Shown: in pieces, positions 17,145-24,458 of the stretch | Position numbering within the stretch: the stretch's first letter is position 1 | Layout: each line of letters starts with the position of its first letter | NCBI GenBank assembly: GCA_903834925.1 | Contig: CAILLA010000085.1 | Span: 1-42,672 of the forward strand | Reading direction: 5' to 3' | DNA length: 42,672 nt | Origin: an uncultured Schlesneria sp. | Lineage (GTDB): Bacteria; Planctomycetota; Planctomycetia; Planctomycetales; Planctomycetaceae | The notes under the pieces: generated by a model | The model's database searches: none | Told to the model about the DNA's origin: nothing | What the model saw: only the letters and a program-made list of their open reading frames with translations | Translations under genes and position numbers: made by a program

Positions 17145-17978
17145 ATGCTGATGACCGATTCGCGCGAGTTGCAGTTGATGAACGATGAGCCGCCAGCGGA
17201 ATACTGGTTGGAAACTCGCCGTCCGTTTTGCAATCTCGTTTTTCTGTTGCCGCTGCTGCTCGCTTATGAGTTCGGAGTTGGATTCGCATCGGGTCCTCGC
17301 GGCGTGTCGATCCGCAATGGTGCCGATGCCTGGATCAGGCACTGGCTGCATCAAGTGGGGATTGAGATTGTCTGGTTGTTGCCCGTGTTATTGATTGGCA
17401 CGTTACTGACCTGGCACATGACGACACGCCAGCCATGGAAAATGTCGTGGGATACACTGGGCGGTATGGTCGCCGAAAGTTTGCTTTATGCCTTTGTGTT
17501 GATCATGCTTGGTCAACTGACAGATTATGGTTTTCGACATGCAGCCTTGATTCCCTTGCAAATGGATGCAACGTCGGCTCAACACGATTTTTTGATCCGG
17601 CTGGTCACATTCATGGGAGCCGGAATCTACGAAGAGTTTCTGTTTCGACTTTGTTTGTTGCCCCTGACCTATGCTCTCTTTCGAGCGGCGATGGCTCCGA
17701 AAGGTTGGGCGATCACGGGAACGGTGATCACAACCAGCTTCATCTTTTCGATCGCTCACTATCTCGGACCGACGTCCGATGGTCAGGCTTTGGCGATCAT
17801 TACTGAGGCCGTCACTCGCGTACAATCAAACCGGGAATTGTGGTTTGGGTTTGCGTTTCGAACTTTGGCCGGAATGTTCTTTGCCGCCCTGTATTTCTTC
17901 CGGGGTTTCGGGATTACCGTTGGCGCCCATGCAGCCTACGACGTCTTCGTCGGTGTCGTACTGGTCAGCGAAATCTGA
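17145..17978 (+). CDS. CPBP-family (CAAX protease/Abi) intramembrane metalloprotease
   Basis: A polytopic membrane protein of about 277 residues. With the ATG at 17145, the glutamate motif YEEFLFR is at 162-168, the second motif FIFSIAHYLG places a zinc-ligand His near 205, and the third motif HAAYD is close to the C-terminus. These are the three motifs of the CPBP family (Rce1-like glutamyl proteases). Hydrophobic segments occur at about 31-45, 75-90, 107-125, 195-207 and near the end. The start is uncertain: ATGs at 17145, 17151 and 17178 all precede the conserved region, and none has a strong ribosome site; a TTG at 17106 is less likely. The substrate is unknown; family members act in protein maturation, bacteriocin immunity or stress. 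It is a single gene followed by a dispersed hairpin element. Confidence 0.82.
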   Translation: MLMTDSRELQLMNDEPPAEYWLETRRPFCNLVFLLPLLLAYEFGVGFASGPRGVSIRNGADAWIRHWLHQVGIEIVWLLPVLLIGTLLTWHMTTRQPWKMSWDTLGGMVAESLLYAFVLIMLGQLTDYGFRHAALIPLQMDATSAQHDFLIRLVTFMGAGIYEEFLFRLCLLPLTYALFRAAMAPKGWAITGTVITTSFIFSIAHYLGPTSDGQALAIITEAVTRVQSNRELWFGFAFRTLAGMFFAALYFFRGFGITVGAHAAYDVFVGVVLVSEI

Positions 17979-18017
17979 TCAACGCCTACGAGTCAATTCG
18001 GCCATCGTCAGGATTTT

Positions 18018-18105
18018 GTGCCACTGCATCGGAGTCTTCTCCGACGCAGTGTCTTCGGAGTTGTCCAAGAGCACGGACTAACCGAAGACGGCAATCCCGT
18101 GGCAC
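18018..18105 (+). repeat. Dispersed double-hairpin element, copy 2 (most divergent)
   Basis: This 88-bp copy lies between two convergent genes (CPBP protease and RNA methyltransferase). The left hairpin is the best of the family, CACTGC-A-TCGGAG-TCTT-CTCCGA-C-GCAGTG. The right hairpin is degenerate but keeps CACGG/CCGTG, where a T:A pair of the other copies has become G:C, and CCG-AAGA-CGG at the loop. The terminal repeat GTGCCACTG/CCGTGGCAC has one mismatch. In this position it may act as a two-way terminator, though it has no T run. Confidence 0.8.
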
Positions 18106-18152
18106 CCCACTTTTCGCGGCGACAGCATTGCGGCTTCTTCAAGCTCAATTGT

Positions 18153-18890
18153 TCACGCGTTATGACGCGTCAATTCCGCCATTAACACCCCTGCAGCCAC
18201 GGACACGTTCAGAGACGGAACCGTCCCTTTGGACGTGAGCTTGCAGATCTGGTCACATTTATCGAGCGAAAGCCGACGAAGCCCGTGTTCTTCGTTACCA
18301 AGAATCAACAGCCACGAACGATCTCGCGGGATTCCCGAGACATCCTGTTCGGCATGCTCGGATGACCCCAGCAGCCAGATCCCTGCGGTTTTGGCGACGT
18401 TCATCGCACGAGCGAGGTTGGTCGGTTCTCCAAACGGAACGTATTCCAGTCCACCGGCAGCCACGTCGTAGACTGTCGCAGTTAACGGAGCCGACCGATC
18501 CCGGGTCATCACAATCCCCTTGATCCCGAAAAACGACGCCGTTCGAAAGATCGCTCCGACGTTATGCGGGTCCTGCAGACAATCCAGCGCCAGCCACAGG
18601 CCCGGATTCGTTTCGGCAGTTGCGAATAGCTCTTCAATCAACAGCCCGTTTCGTTCACGAACGGTCGCCTGTGCCGCACCTGTCCGTTCAAACTTCTGCT
18701 CAGACGCAGGTCGTCGTGCTTCTTCCGCGAACGTCGTTCGAATCGGAATCTCGTGCTGCTTGGCAAGCTCAATGACTTCCGACCAAGCAGGCGAAGGCTT
18801 TCCCGCAGGCAACCGAACATCGACCACATCTTCAGGCCGCGTCTGCAGGGCTGCAAGTACGCTGTGTGGGTTTTTTAATATCAATGACAT
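18153..18890 (-). CDS. SpoU/TrmH-family RNA 2'-O-ribose methyltransferase
   Basis: A 245-residue SPOUT-class, SAM-dependent methyltransferase for rRNA or tRNA ribose. The N-terminal 85 residues look like an RNA-binding substrate domain. The trefoil-knot catalytic domain has all three motifs: DCLQDPHNVGAIFRTASFFG (motif 1, with Asn and Arg), LILGNEEHGL (motif 2) and VPSLNVSVAAGVLMAEL (motif 3). The ATG at 18890 lies nine bases after the stop of the rlmB-like gene, so the pair is almost certainly co-transcribed and may come from an old duplication. The target nucleotide cannot be read from sequence: it could be a second rlmB-like enzyme or a TrmH/TsnR-type enzyme. Confidence 0.88.
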   Translation of the reverse strand: MSLILKNPHSVLAALQTRPEDVVDVRLPAGKPSPAWSEVIELAKQHEIPIRTTFAEEARRPASEQKFERTGAAQATVRERNGLLIEELFATAETNPGLWLALDCLQDPHNVGAIFRTASFFGIKGIVMTRDRSAPLTATVYDVAAGGLEYVPFGEPTNLARAMNVAKTAGIWLLGSSEHAEQDVSGIPRDRSWLLILGNEEHGLRRLSLDKCDQICKLTSKGTVPSLNVSVAAGVLMAELTRHNA

Positions 18891-18898
18891 ACAGAATC

Positions 18899-19663
18899 TC
18901 AGTTTTTTCGTTGCCGAAGGACTTCATAGAACAGAATCCCAGCCGATACGGCAGCATTCAATGAATTGACACGTCCCAGCATCGGAATCTGGACAAATTG
19001 AGTGCAAAGTGCCTGGAGTGCCGGTTGGATCCCCCGTCCTTCGTTTCCAATCAACACCAGCGTCGCCTTCCGGAAATCGATTTCAAAGATCGGCTGCTCT
19101 GCATGGTCCGATGCACCCACGATCTGAAAACCATGACCACGCAAATCTCGCACAGTTTCTTCAAGATCGTTCGACTCAGCGATCGGGACGTAATTCACGG
19201 CTCCTGCCGAACTACGTGCAACTTGGCTGTTCACCGCGGCTTGTTCGTGTGTTCCAACGATCACACCGTCGATCCCCAGGACTTCCGCCGAACGAACGAT
19301 GGCCCCGAAATTATGCGAGTCCTGGATACGGTCAAGCAGTACCAGAACCGGTTTTTTAGGTAACGCGTTTAAAAGCGTTGTAACGTCCCAATATGGAAAC
19401 GGAGGCATTCGTGCGGCAAGTCCCTGATGATCTTCCGATCGACAGTTCTTCGTGATTTCAGAATCGCGGACGGCAATTACGTTCAGACCACGGTCTGTGG
19501 CAAGTGCAACAACCTCGTCCCGAGCGGCGGGTTCACATCGATCGCTATGAAGTAATTCCATCACTGGCCATCGATTCGCGCGTAACGTTTCTAAAACGAC
19601 GTTGCGGCCCCAGATCCAGCAACGATTGTGATTCGTAAGCAGCGGTCGACGAAGAGAACTCAT
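18899..19663 (-). CDS. rlmB: 23S rRNA 2'-O-ribose methyltransferase, RlmB-like
   Basis: A 254-residue SpoU-family enzyme, probably the methyltransferase for 23S rRNA G2251. The N-terminal substrate-binding domain starts with IWGRNVVLETLRANRW, the typical RlmB 'G.n.V.eaL' opening, followed by VMELLHSDRC and DHQGLAARM. The catalytic domain has LLDRIQDSHNFGAIVRSAEVLG, LIGNEGRGI and VNSLNAAVSAGILFYEVLRQ, with knot residues intact. The ATG at 19663 is used; a TTG at 19681 would add six residues, and neither has a clear ribosome site. It is the first gene of a two-gene unit with the next SpoU paralogue. A dispersed hairpin element lies upstream of its start. Confidence 0.88.
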   Translation of the reverse strand: MSSLRRPLLTNHNRCWIWGRNVVLETLRANRWPVMELLHSDRCEPAARDEVVALATDRGLNVIAVRDSEITKNCRSEDHQGLAARMPPFPYWDVTTLLNALPKKPVLVLLDRIQDSHNFGAIVRSAEVLGIDGVIVGTHEQAAVNSQVARSSAGAVNYVPIAESNDLEETVRDLRGHGFQIVGASDHAEQPIFEIDFRKATLVLIGNEGRGIQPALQALCTQFVQIPMLGRVNSLNAAVSAGILFYEVLRQRKN

Positions 19664-19729
19664 CAGATACGTTAAACTCAAATTGGTAATACAAAAGAAT
19701 CGCAGTAAGTTGTCAAACTTCCAAACGAT

Positions 19730-19822
19730 GTGCCACTGCTTGACCGTCTTCGGTCAAGCAGTGCTCTTTAACCGGAAACAAGAGAAGACACTGCTTCTCC
19801 GAAGACTCCAAAGCAGTGGCAC
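19730..19822 (-). repeat. Dispersed double-hairpin element, copy 3 (inverted)
   Basis: This 93-bp copy lies between two minus-strand genes (VWA protein upstream, rlmB downstream). On the minus strand it reads left hairpin (CACTGCTT/AAGCAGTG), linker, right hairpin. The right stem is a perfect 13 bp, because the G:C and G-T positions of copies 1 and 4 are C:G and T:A here. The 9-bp termini are perfect. An outer perfect 11-bp inverted repeat, TTGTCAAACTT (19710-19720) and AAGTTTGACAA (19838-19848), brackets the element, making a unit of 139 bp. Confidence 0.85.
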
Positions 19823-19861
19823 AAAATCGTGATTTCGAAGTTTGACAAAGTGTTACGTGCG

Positions 19862-22210
19862 TTACCAGTTAACTGAGCCGAATCTGTTTCGATACTTCAT
19901 TGCCAAAGCGAAAACACATAGGGCAATCAGGAAGGCGATCATCGCACCAGCCAACGAGTCCCAATGCCACACATTCCATGTCAGTGTGCTTAAGAGCATT
20001 GCCAGCAGCAAGCTGACCCCGGCGATAAAGTTCAATGCCATCATCTGTTCGACTAACAACAACGCCAGGACCGCGAAAAGAAGGGCTCGGGAAAATCCCG
20101 TTCCCGTCGAAATCGCTCGCACTTTTTCACCCTCTTCAGACGATGATTCTTCCCACTCGGTCTGGTAGGAAAAATTGATACCAGGCATCAGGTCAGTCCG
20201 CAGATCCTCAACCCGAAGCGCTGTCAGATCGCTCTCAATCGGGTCAACATTGACCGCGTACCAATCCGTTCGATTGGCGGGTGACCCGAGCACGATCTTG
20301 TGAATCCCACTGGTCGTCGTTGGTTCCGTCATCAGAATGCGGCCATCTTGCGAAGGTTGAAGGGGCTTGGATTCTCCGTCAGGCGGTTGATAAATTGCCG
20401 ACGAATCAGTCGCTCGTAGTCCAACGTGACATTGAAGTGGCTGGCCAACGAGTACTTCACGATCCTTCCAACGATCTGAAACTGCGTAATTCACAGTCTC
20501 GTGAATGAGGGGGATCAAGCTATGACCCCAAACTGCCCACGTGCTCCATTCTCGATCGACTGATGTCGTGAGCAAGATCACTCGACCTCGTCCAGATGGT
20601 GCATCAATAATCGCGGGATCGCCTGAACTGAACCGCAGCGCGACTTTTGCTGATCGGTTCTCGTCGACATCCGCCTTGATGTAGACGAATGTCTTCGTCA
20701 ATTCGAGACCCGCACCCGAATTTCCCTGAAACGGACGGACGATCGGGTGGTCGTAATCTCCCGCGTCGAACTCAAATGCGACATCTTTCTTTTTTGTGTC
20801 GCCGATTCGTTCCCCCAGTTTCGCAGGTAGGATCGGTTGTTTATCACGATGTAACACCTGGTTGTAATTGTCTGCGCGAACCTGATCTCCCAGGCAAAAG
20901 ACGACACCACCTCCGGCGTCGAGGTATCTGCGCAAGACTTCGGCTTCGCGTTCGGTGAACATTGCCACATTACAAATGAAGACGCAATCGAACCGGCTGA
21001 GATCCGTACCCAGTAATTCGCTTTCACGAATGACGGTCGGTTGAATGGAGCTAGCCATCTCTCGATTAGGCAGCTCTGGTGCAAGAGCGAGTTTCAAAAA
21101 ATCGGTCGAATTTCCCATCGGTTCTCCCGAGGGTTTTCCATTGACCAGCAAGACCTGCAGTACGTCGCGCACAGGAACGACAAGTGATCGCGAATCATCC
21201 ACGGGCAAAGAATCGGGGTTAACACGAACTTTTAACCGATGCTCACCATTACTGAAATTCGGTGCAAAGTCGACGGTCACTTCCTGACCAGCGGGTAAGT
21301 CGACTCGTTTGGTATCCGCCAGTTGGCCGTCGAGCGTCAGTTCAACCAGCTGACCGGAGGCTCCAACCGAATTGAAATTCTTGATCGTCGCCGAAACTTG
21401 TATGGGGCGACCAGACAGAGCGAATGATTCGTCGGTTTTTAGTCCGGTCACCGCAACATTGGAAGCGGTCGGTTCGCCAACATCCAGCCAGACAATCTTG
21501 GCCCGGTCCGCAATCTTCTTGAGCGACTCACGGACTTTTAGTGTCTCACTGGAATCGGGCGGTCCCCACGTTGCGGATTGGAGGTCGGTAATTAAATAGA
21601 CCTCCTTATGAGTCAAATCGGGGGCCAACGAGAGTAACTCATCGATCTCTTTCAACACGATCGACGCGTCGACTCGTTCATCGAATAATGTCAGCTGATC
21701 AATCTCTTCGATCACGGCGGCGGATTGATATGCAGGTCGGCGAACCATGACATGCGGTACGGAATCGCTGATCCGTACGAGATTAATGGCGTCCCCTTGT
21801 TTGGCACGACTGACAATTTTTCGGGCCATGTCTTTGGCTCGATCGAATCGAGTTCGACCGGCTGCTAAATAGCCCATGCTGAACGTCGCGTCGATAACAA
21901 CGATCCGGTGCTTTGGGCCTGCCGATTGAAAATACTCACCCAGTGTTTCCGCCGTCGGACGAGAGAGCGCCAAAGCGATGCATGTCAGGATCAACGTTCG
22001 AATCAGCAGCAGCAGGATCTGTTCGAGCTTTATTCGGCGCGACTGTTTCTTGGTCGCGGCGAGCAGAAATCGCATTGCGGCCCATTGAACGATCTGAAAC
22101 CGCCGCCGATGCAGCAGGTGAATTACAATCGGAATGCTGCCTGCAGCCAGTCCCCATAACATCAGGGGGCTGGCGAATCCAAACGCAAGTAGAGGTCGAA
22201 ACAGGTGCAT
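19862..22210 (-). CDS. BatA/VWA-domain membrane protein with C-terminal membrane segments
   Basis: A 782-residue inner-membrane protein. Its N-terminus (FASPLMLWGLAAGSIPIVIHLLHRRRF) is the BatA/aerotolerance-regulator N-terminal domain, with membrane helices at about 12-32 and 65-83. Residues 100-290 form a von Willebrand A domain whose metal site reads D107-A-T109-F-S111, so Thr replaces the middle Ser of DxSxS. An Ig-like/CARDB region (about 275-345) and a Rossmann-like, GATase1-type region (about 350-560, VQVLLVNGKPSG, FDCVFICNVAMFTEREAEVLRRYLDAGGGVVFCLGD) follow. Membrane helices sit at about 705-765. Such proteins usually belong to MoxR/DUF58/VWA 'bat' operons; those partners are not in the window. 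The ATG at 22210 lacks a strong ribosome site but fits the family start. Confidence 0.82.
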   Translation of the reverse strand: MHLFRPLLAFGFASPLMLWGLAAGSIPIVIHLLHRRRFQIVQWAAMRFLLAATKKQSRRIKLEQILLLLIRTLILTCIALALSRPTAETLGEYFQSAGPKHRIVVIDATFSMGYLAAGRTRFDRAKDMARKIVSRAKQGDAINLVRISDSVPHVMVRRPAYQSAAVIEEIDQLTLFDERVDASIVLKEIDELLSLAPDLTHKEVYLITDLQSATWGPPDSSETLKVRESLKKIADRAKIVWLDVGEPTASNVAVTGLKTDESFALSGRPIQVSATIKNFNSVGASGQLVELTLDGQLADTKRVDLPAGQEVTVDFAPNFSNGEHRLKVRVNPDSLPVDDSRSLVVPVRDVLQVLLVNGKPSGEPMGNSTDFLKLALAPELPNREMASSIQPTVIRESELLGTDLSRFDCVFICNVAMFTEREAEVLRRYLDAGGGVVFCLGDQVRADNYNQVLHRDKQPILPAKLGERIGDTKKKDVAFEFDAGDYDHPIVRPFQGNSGAGLELTKTFVYIKADVDENRSAKVALRFSSGDPAIIDAPSGRGRVILLTTSVDREWSTWAVWGHSLIPLIHETVNYAVSDRWKDREVLVGQPLQCHVGLRATDSSAIYQPPDGESKPLQPSQDGRILMTEPTTTSGIHKIVLGSPANRTDWYAVNVDPIESDLTALRVEDLRTDLMPGINFSYQTEWEESSSEEGEKVRAISTGTGFSRALLFAVLALLLVEQMMALNFIAGVSLLLAMLLSTLTWNVWHWDSLAGAMIAFLIALCVFALAMKYRNRFGSVNW

Positions 22211-22300
22211 GCCAACAGAGACTCAAATGATTCCGGTCAAACAATTCAGCTCGATCTTGGCGGAAGTGAGAGGGGAAACGCAACTGTAACGGAAGTACGT

Positions 22301-22359
22301 CGTGGAGGCTTTCAGCCTCCACGAATCTTTTTCATCAGAGGCTGGAAGCCTCTGCTACG
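22301..22359. repeat. REP-like twin hairpin (two inverted units)
   Basis: Two hairpins lie in the divergent interval between the VWA gene (-) and the oxidoreductase gene (+). The first spans 22301-22323 (CGTGGAGGCT-TTC-AGCCTCCACG, 10-bp stem). The second spans 22336-22354 (CAGAGGCT-GGA-AGCCTCTG, 8-bp stem) and is followed by CTACG. The second core, GGCTGGAAGCC, is nearly the reverse complement of the first, GGCTTTCAGCC, so the units are arranged head to head as in bacterial REP doublets. A single unit of the same family lies at 31097. Confidence 0.8.
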
Positions 22360-22484
22360 TTTGGCGAGATTCCGATACCGTCGAAAAAAACGAAGTTTGA
22401 CCACGATGAATCTCGGACGAACGCTTGTCGTTGTCCGACTTGCATGCTACCAAGCTGTTTTCGTTCTGTGTTTGGTCAAGTTGT

Positions 22485-24086
22485 ATGCCGATTCGTATTT
22501 CAAACCTGCGTCTTCCCGTTACGGCCCCTGAAGCCGATCTCCCACAACATCTGGCGAGACGACTCGGTGTGTCGGTTGGCGATCTCGCCCAATGGCGAAT
22601 TCTCAAAAAAAGCCTCGATGCCCGTTCATCAATGGATCTTCAGTTCGTCTATACGACACTCGTCGAACTGACCGAAGATTACACCCGTCAATCCCGGGTT
22701 CCGTTCGGGCAAACCGGCGATATTCAAATATTCGAGCCGCTTGAGTTCGATGATGCATCGCCCGGTGATGAACCGTTGTCGGAACGGCCAATCATCGTGG
22801 GGTCAGGACCCGCCGGACTGTTGGCGGCATACTACCTTGCGATCAAGGGCTATCGGCCCCTGATCATCGAACGGGGCGAAGCGGTCAAGGACCGAGTCTC
22901 CGCCGTTCGCGAGTTTGATCGGGGCGGCGACTTCGATCGTGAGAATAATTACTTGTTCGGCGAAGGTGGTGCCGGTTGCTTCAGCGATGGCAAGCTGACT
23001 TGTCGTCTGGAAGGGCCTGACGTCGACTGGGTCTTGAGAAGTTTCGTCGATTGCGGCGGGCGACCGTCACTGGTCTACGAAAATCGACCGCATCTCGGCA
23101 GCAATAAACTTCCCATGATCTGCCGAAATTATCGTCGAAAGATCGAGGCATTGGGCGGCGAATACAAGTTTGGTTGCCGGTTCGAAGGGATCGAGATCCG
23201 CGATGGAAGAGTCATCGGCATCCATACGTCATCCGGTCATATGCCGTGCAGCCAGCTGATTCTCGGGATCGGTCACAGTGCCCGCGATACCTACCAGATG
23301 CTTTACGATCTTGGCGTTCCGATGATCCAGAAAGCCTTTCAACTCGGTCTGCGAATCGAACAACCGCAATCACAGATCAACCACCACAAGTATGGACGAC
23401 CTGAATACGAAACGATCCTCGGTGCCGCAGATTACACGTTGCAGGCCCGAGGGACAAAAGACGTCTTCACGTTCTGTATGTGTGCGGGGGGAATCATTAT
23501 GCCCAGCATCAGCGAACCAGAAATGTTCTGTTCAAACGGCATGAGTAACTCTCGTCACGATACTCCATTCGCGAACAGCGGAATTATGGTCACGCTCGAA
23601 CCGAACGAATTCGGAAATTCGCACCCGCTCGCCGGGATGCACCTGCAACAACACTTCGAATCGGTCGCATTCCGGCTGGGACGAGCGAACTATCTGTCAC
23701 CGATCCAGACCGCCCGGGATTTCCTGAAAGGGAAGGCAACCCACCCGGAAGCGAAACTCGATTGTTCGTACCAACGAGGGGTCCAGCCTGCACAACTCGA
23801 TCTGGTATTACCAGCGGTTGTGACGGAAGCAATTCGCCGAAGTCTGCCGATCATGGACAAGAAACTACGCGGCGACTTTCTCAAGAACGCCATTCTCGTC
23901 GGCCCCGAAATGCGCGGCAGTTCACCAATCAGAATCGACCGCGATTTGAAAACACGTCAGTGCCCGAATATCGCGGGGCTTTATCCAGTCGGTGAAGGAG
24001 CAGGCTATGCAGGCGGGATCGTTAGCGCTGCCGTCGACGGCCTCCGTTCCGCCCGCGTCATCGTCCGCCAGTTCAAAGCACATTAA
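22485..24086 (+). CDS. FAD-dependent oxidoreductase (COG2509-type, uncharacterised dehydrogenase)
   Basis: A 533-residue flavoprotein. The N-terminus (PIRISNLRLPV, HLARRLGVSVGDLAQWRILKKSLDAR) is the small N-terminal domain that marks COG2509-type 'FAD-dependent dehydrogenases'. The FAD Rossmann motif IIVGSGPAGLLAAYYLA begins near residue 103. Further conserved pieces are ENNYLFGEGGAGCFSDGKLT, LILGIGHSARDTY, the segment with FTFCMCAGG, and the C-terminal YPVGEGAGYAGGIVSAAVDG that contacts FAD. The substrate is not known. The ATG at 22485 begins the conserved region; a TTG at 22425 would add 20 atypical residues. No obvious ribosome site is seen. It stands alone, with hairpin elements on both sides. 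Confidence 0.85.
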   Translation: MPIRISNLRLPVTAPEADLPQHLARRLGVSVGDLAQWRILKKSLDARSSMDLQFVYTTLVELTEDYTRQSRVPFGQTGDIQIFEPLEFDDASPGDEPLSERPIIVGSGPAGLLAAYYLAIKGYRPLIIERGEAVKDRVSAVREFDRGGDFDRENNYLFGEGGAGCFSDGKLTCRLEGPDVDWVLRSFVDCGGRPSLVYENRPHLGSNKLPMICRNYRRKIEALGGEYKFGCRFEGIEIRDGRVIGIHTSSGHMPCSQLILGIGHSARDTYQMLYDLGVPMIQKAFQLGLRIEQPQSQINHHKYGRPEYETILGAADYTLQARGTKDVFTFCMCAGGIIMPSISEPEMFCSNGMSNSRHDTPFANSGIMVTLEPNEFGNSHPLAGMHLQQHFESVAFRLGRANYLSPIQTARDFLKGKATHPEAKLDCSYQRGVQPAQLDLVLPAVVTEAIRRSLPIMDKKLRGDFLKNAILVGPEMRGSSPIRIDRDLKTRQCPNIAGLYPVGEGAGYAGGIVSAAVDGLRSARVIVRQFKAH

Positions 24087-24121
24087 CGAATTGCTTCGTG
24101 AAGACTAATCGATCGGGTCCT

Positions 24122-24218
24122 GTGCCACTGCTTCGGAGTCTTCGCAGAAGCAGTGGCTTCTCTTTTTTTGATGCGATTGAAGAGCACTGGGTGACCGAAG
24201 ACGGTCATCCAGTGGCAC
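24122..24218 (+). repeat. Dispersed double-hairpin element, copy 4
   Basis: This 97-bp copy lies in the 372-bp interval between the oxidoreductase and DUF1501 genes (both +). Left hairpin CACTGCTTC/GAAGCAGTG, T-rich linker, then right hairpin CACTGGGTGACCG-AAGA-CGGTCATCCAGTG; termini are perfect. The last 40 nt are identical to copy 1 read in reverse. A TTTGACAA sequence follows at 24231-24238, matching the outer flank of copy 3; a further TTTGACAAAG lies at 24364-24373, just before the DUF1501 leader. I see nothing else in the interval. Confidence 0.85.
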
Positions 24219-24458
24219 CCGACTCTTTAGATTTGACAACGCAGCAGGCTGCGAGAATTGAACGTGATCGAATACGATCGAACTTTCGCATCAGTATTCT
24301 CTTCCGTTTGGTTTGCCACTTGGGCAGAATGAGGTGACGTTCGACGTTTGGATCTGAACGGAATTTGACAAAGGCTGCATTTTTACGACCGACCAGTGGA
24401 TCGAATGGGAAAAATGAGTCGGACGAGCCGAGCGGCGCCGACTCAAAGGATTTTCAGC

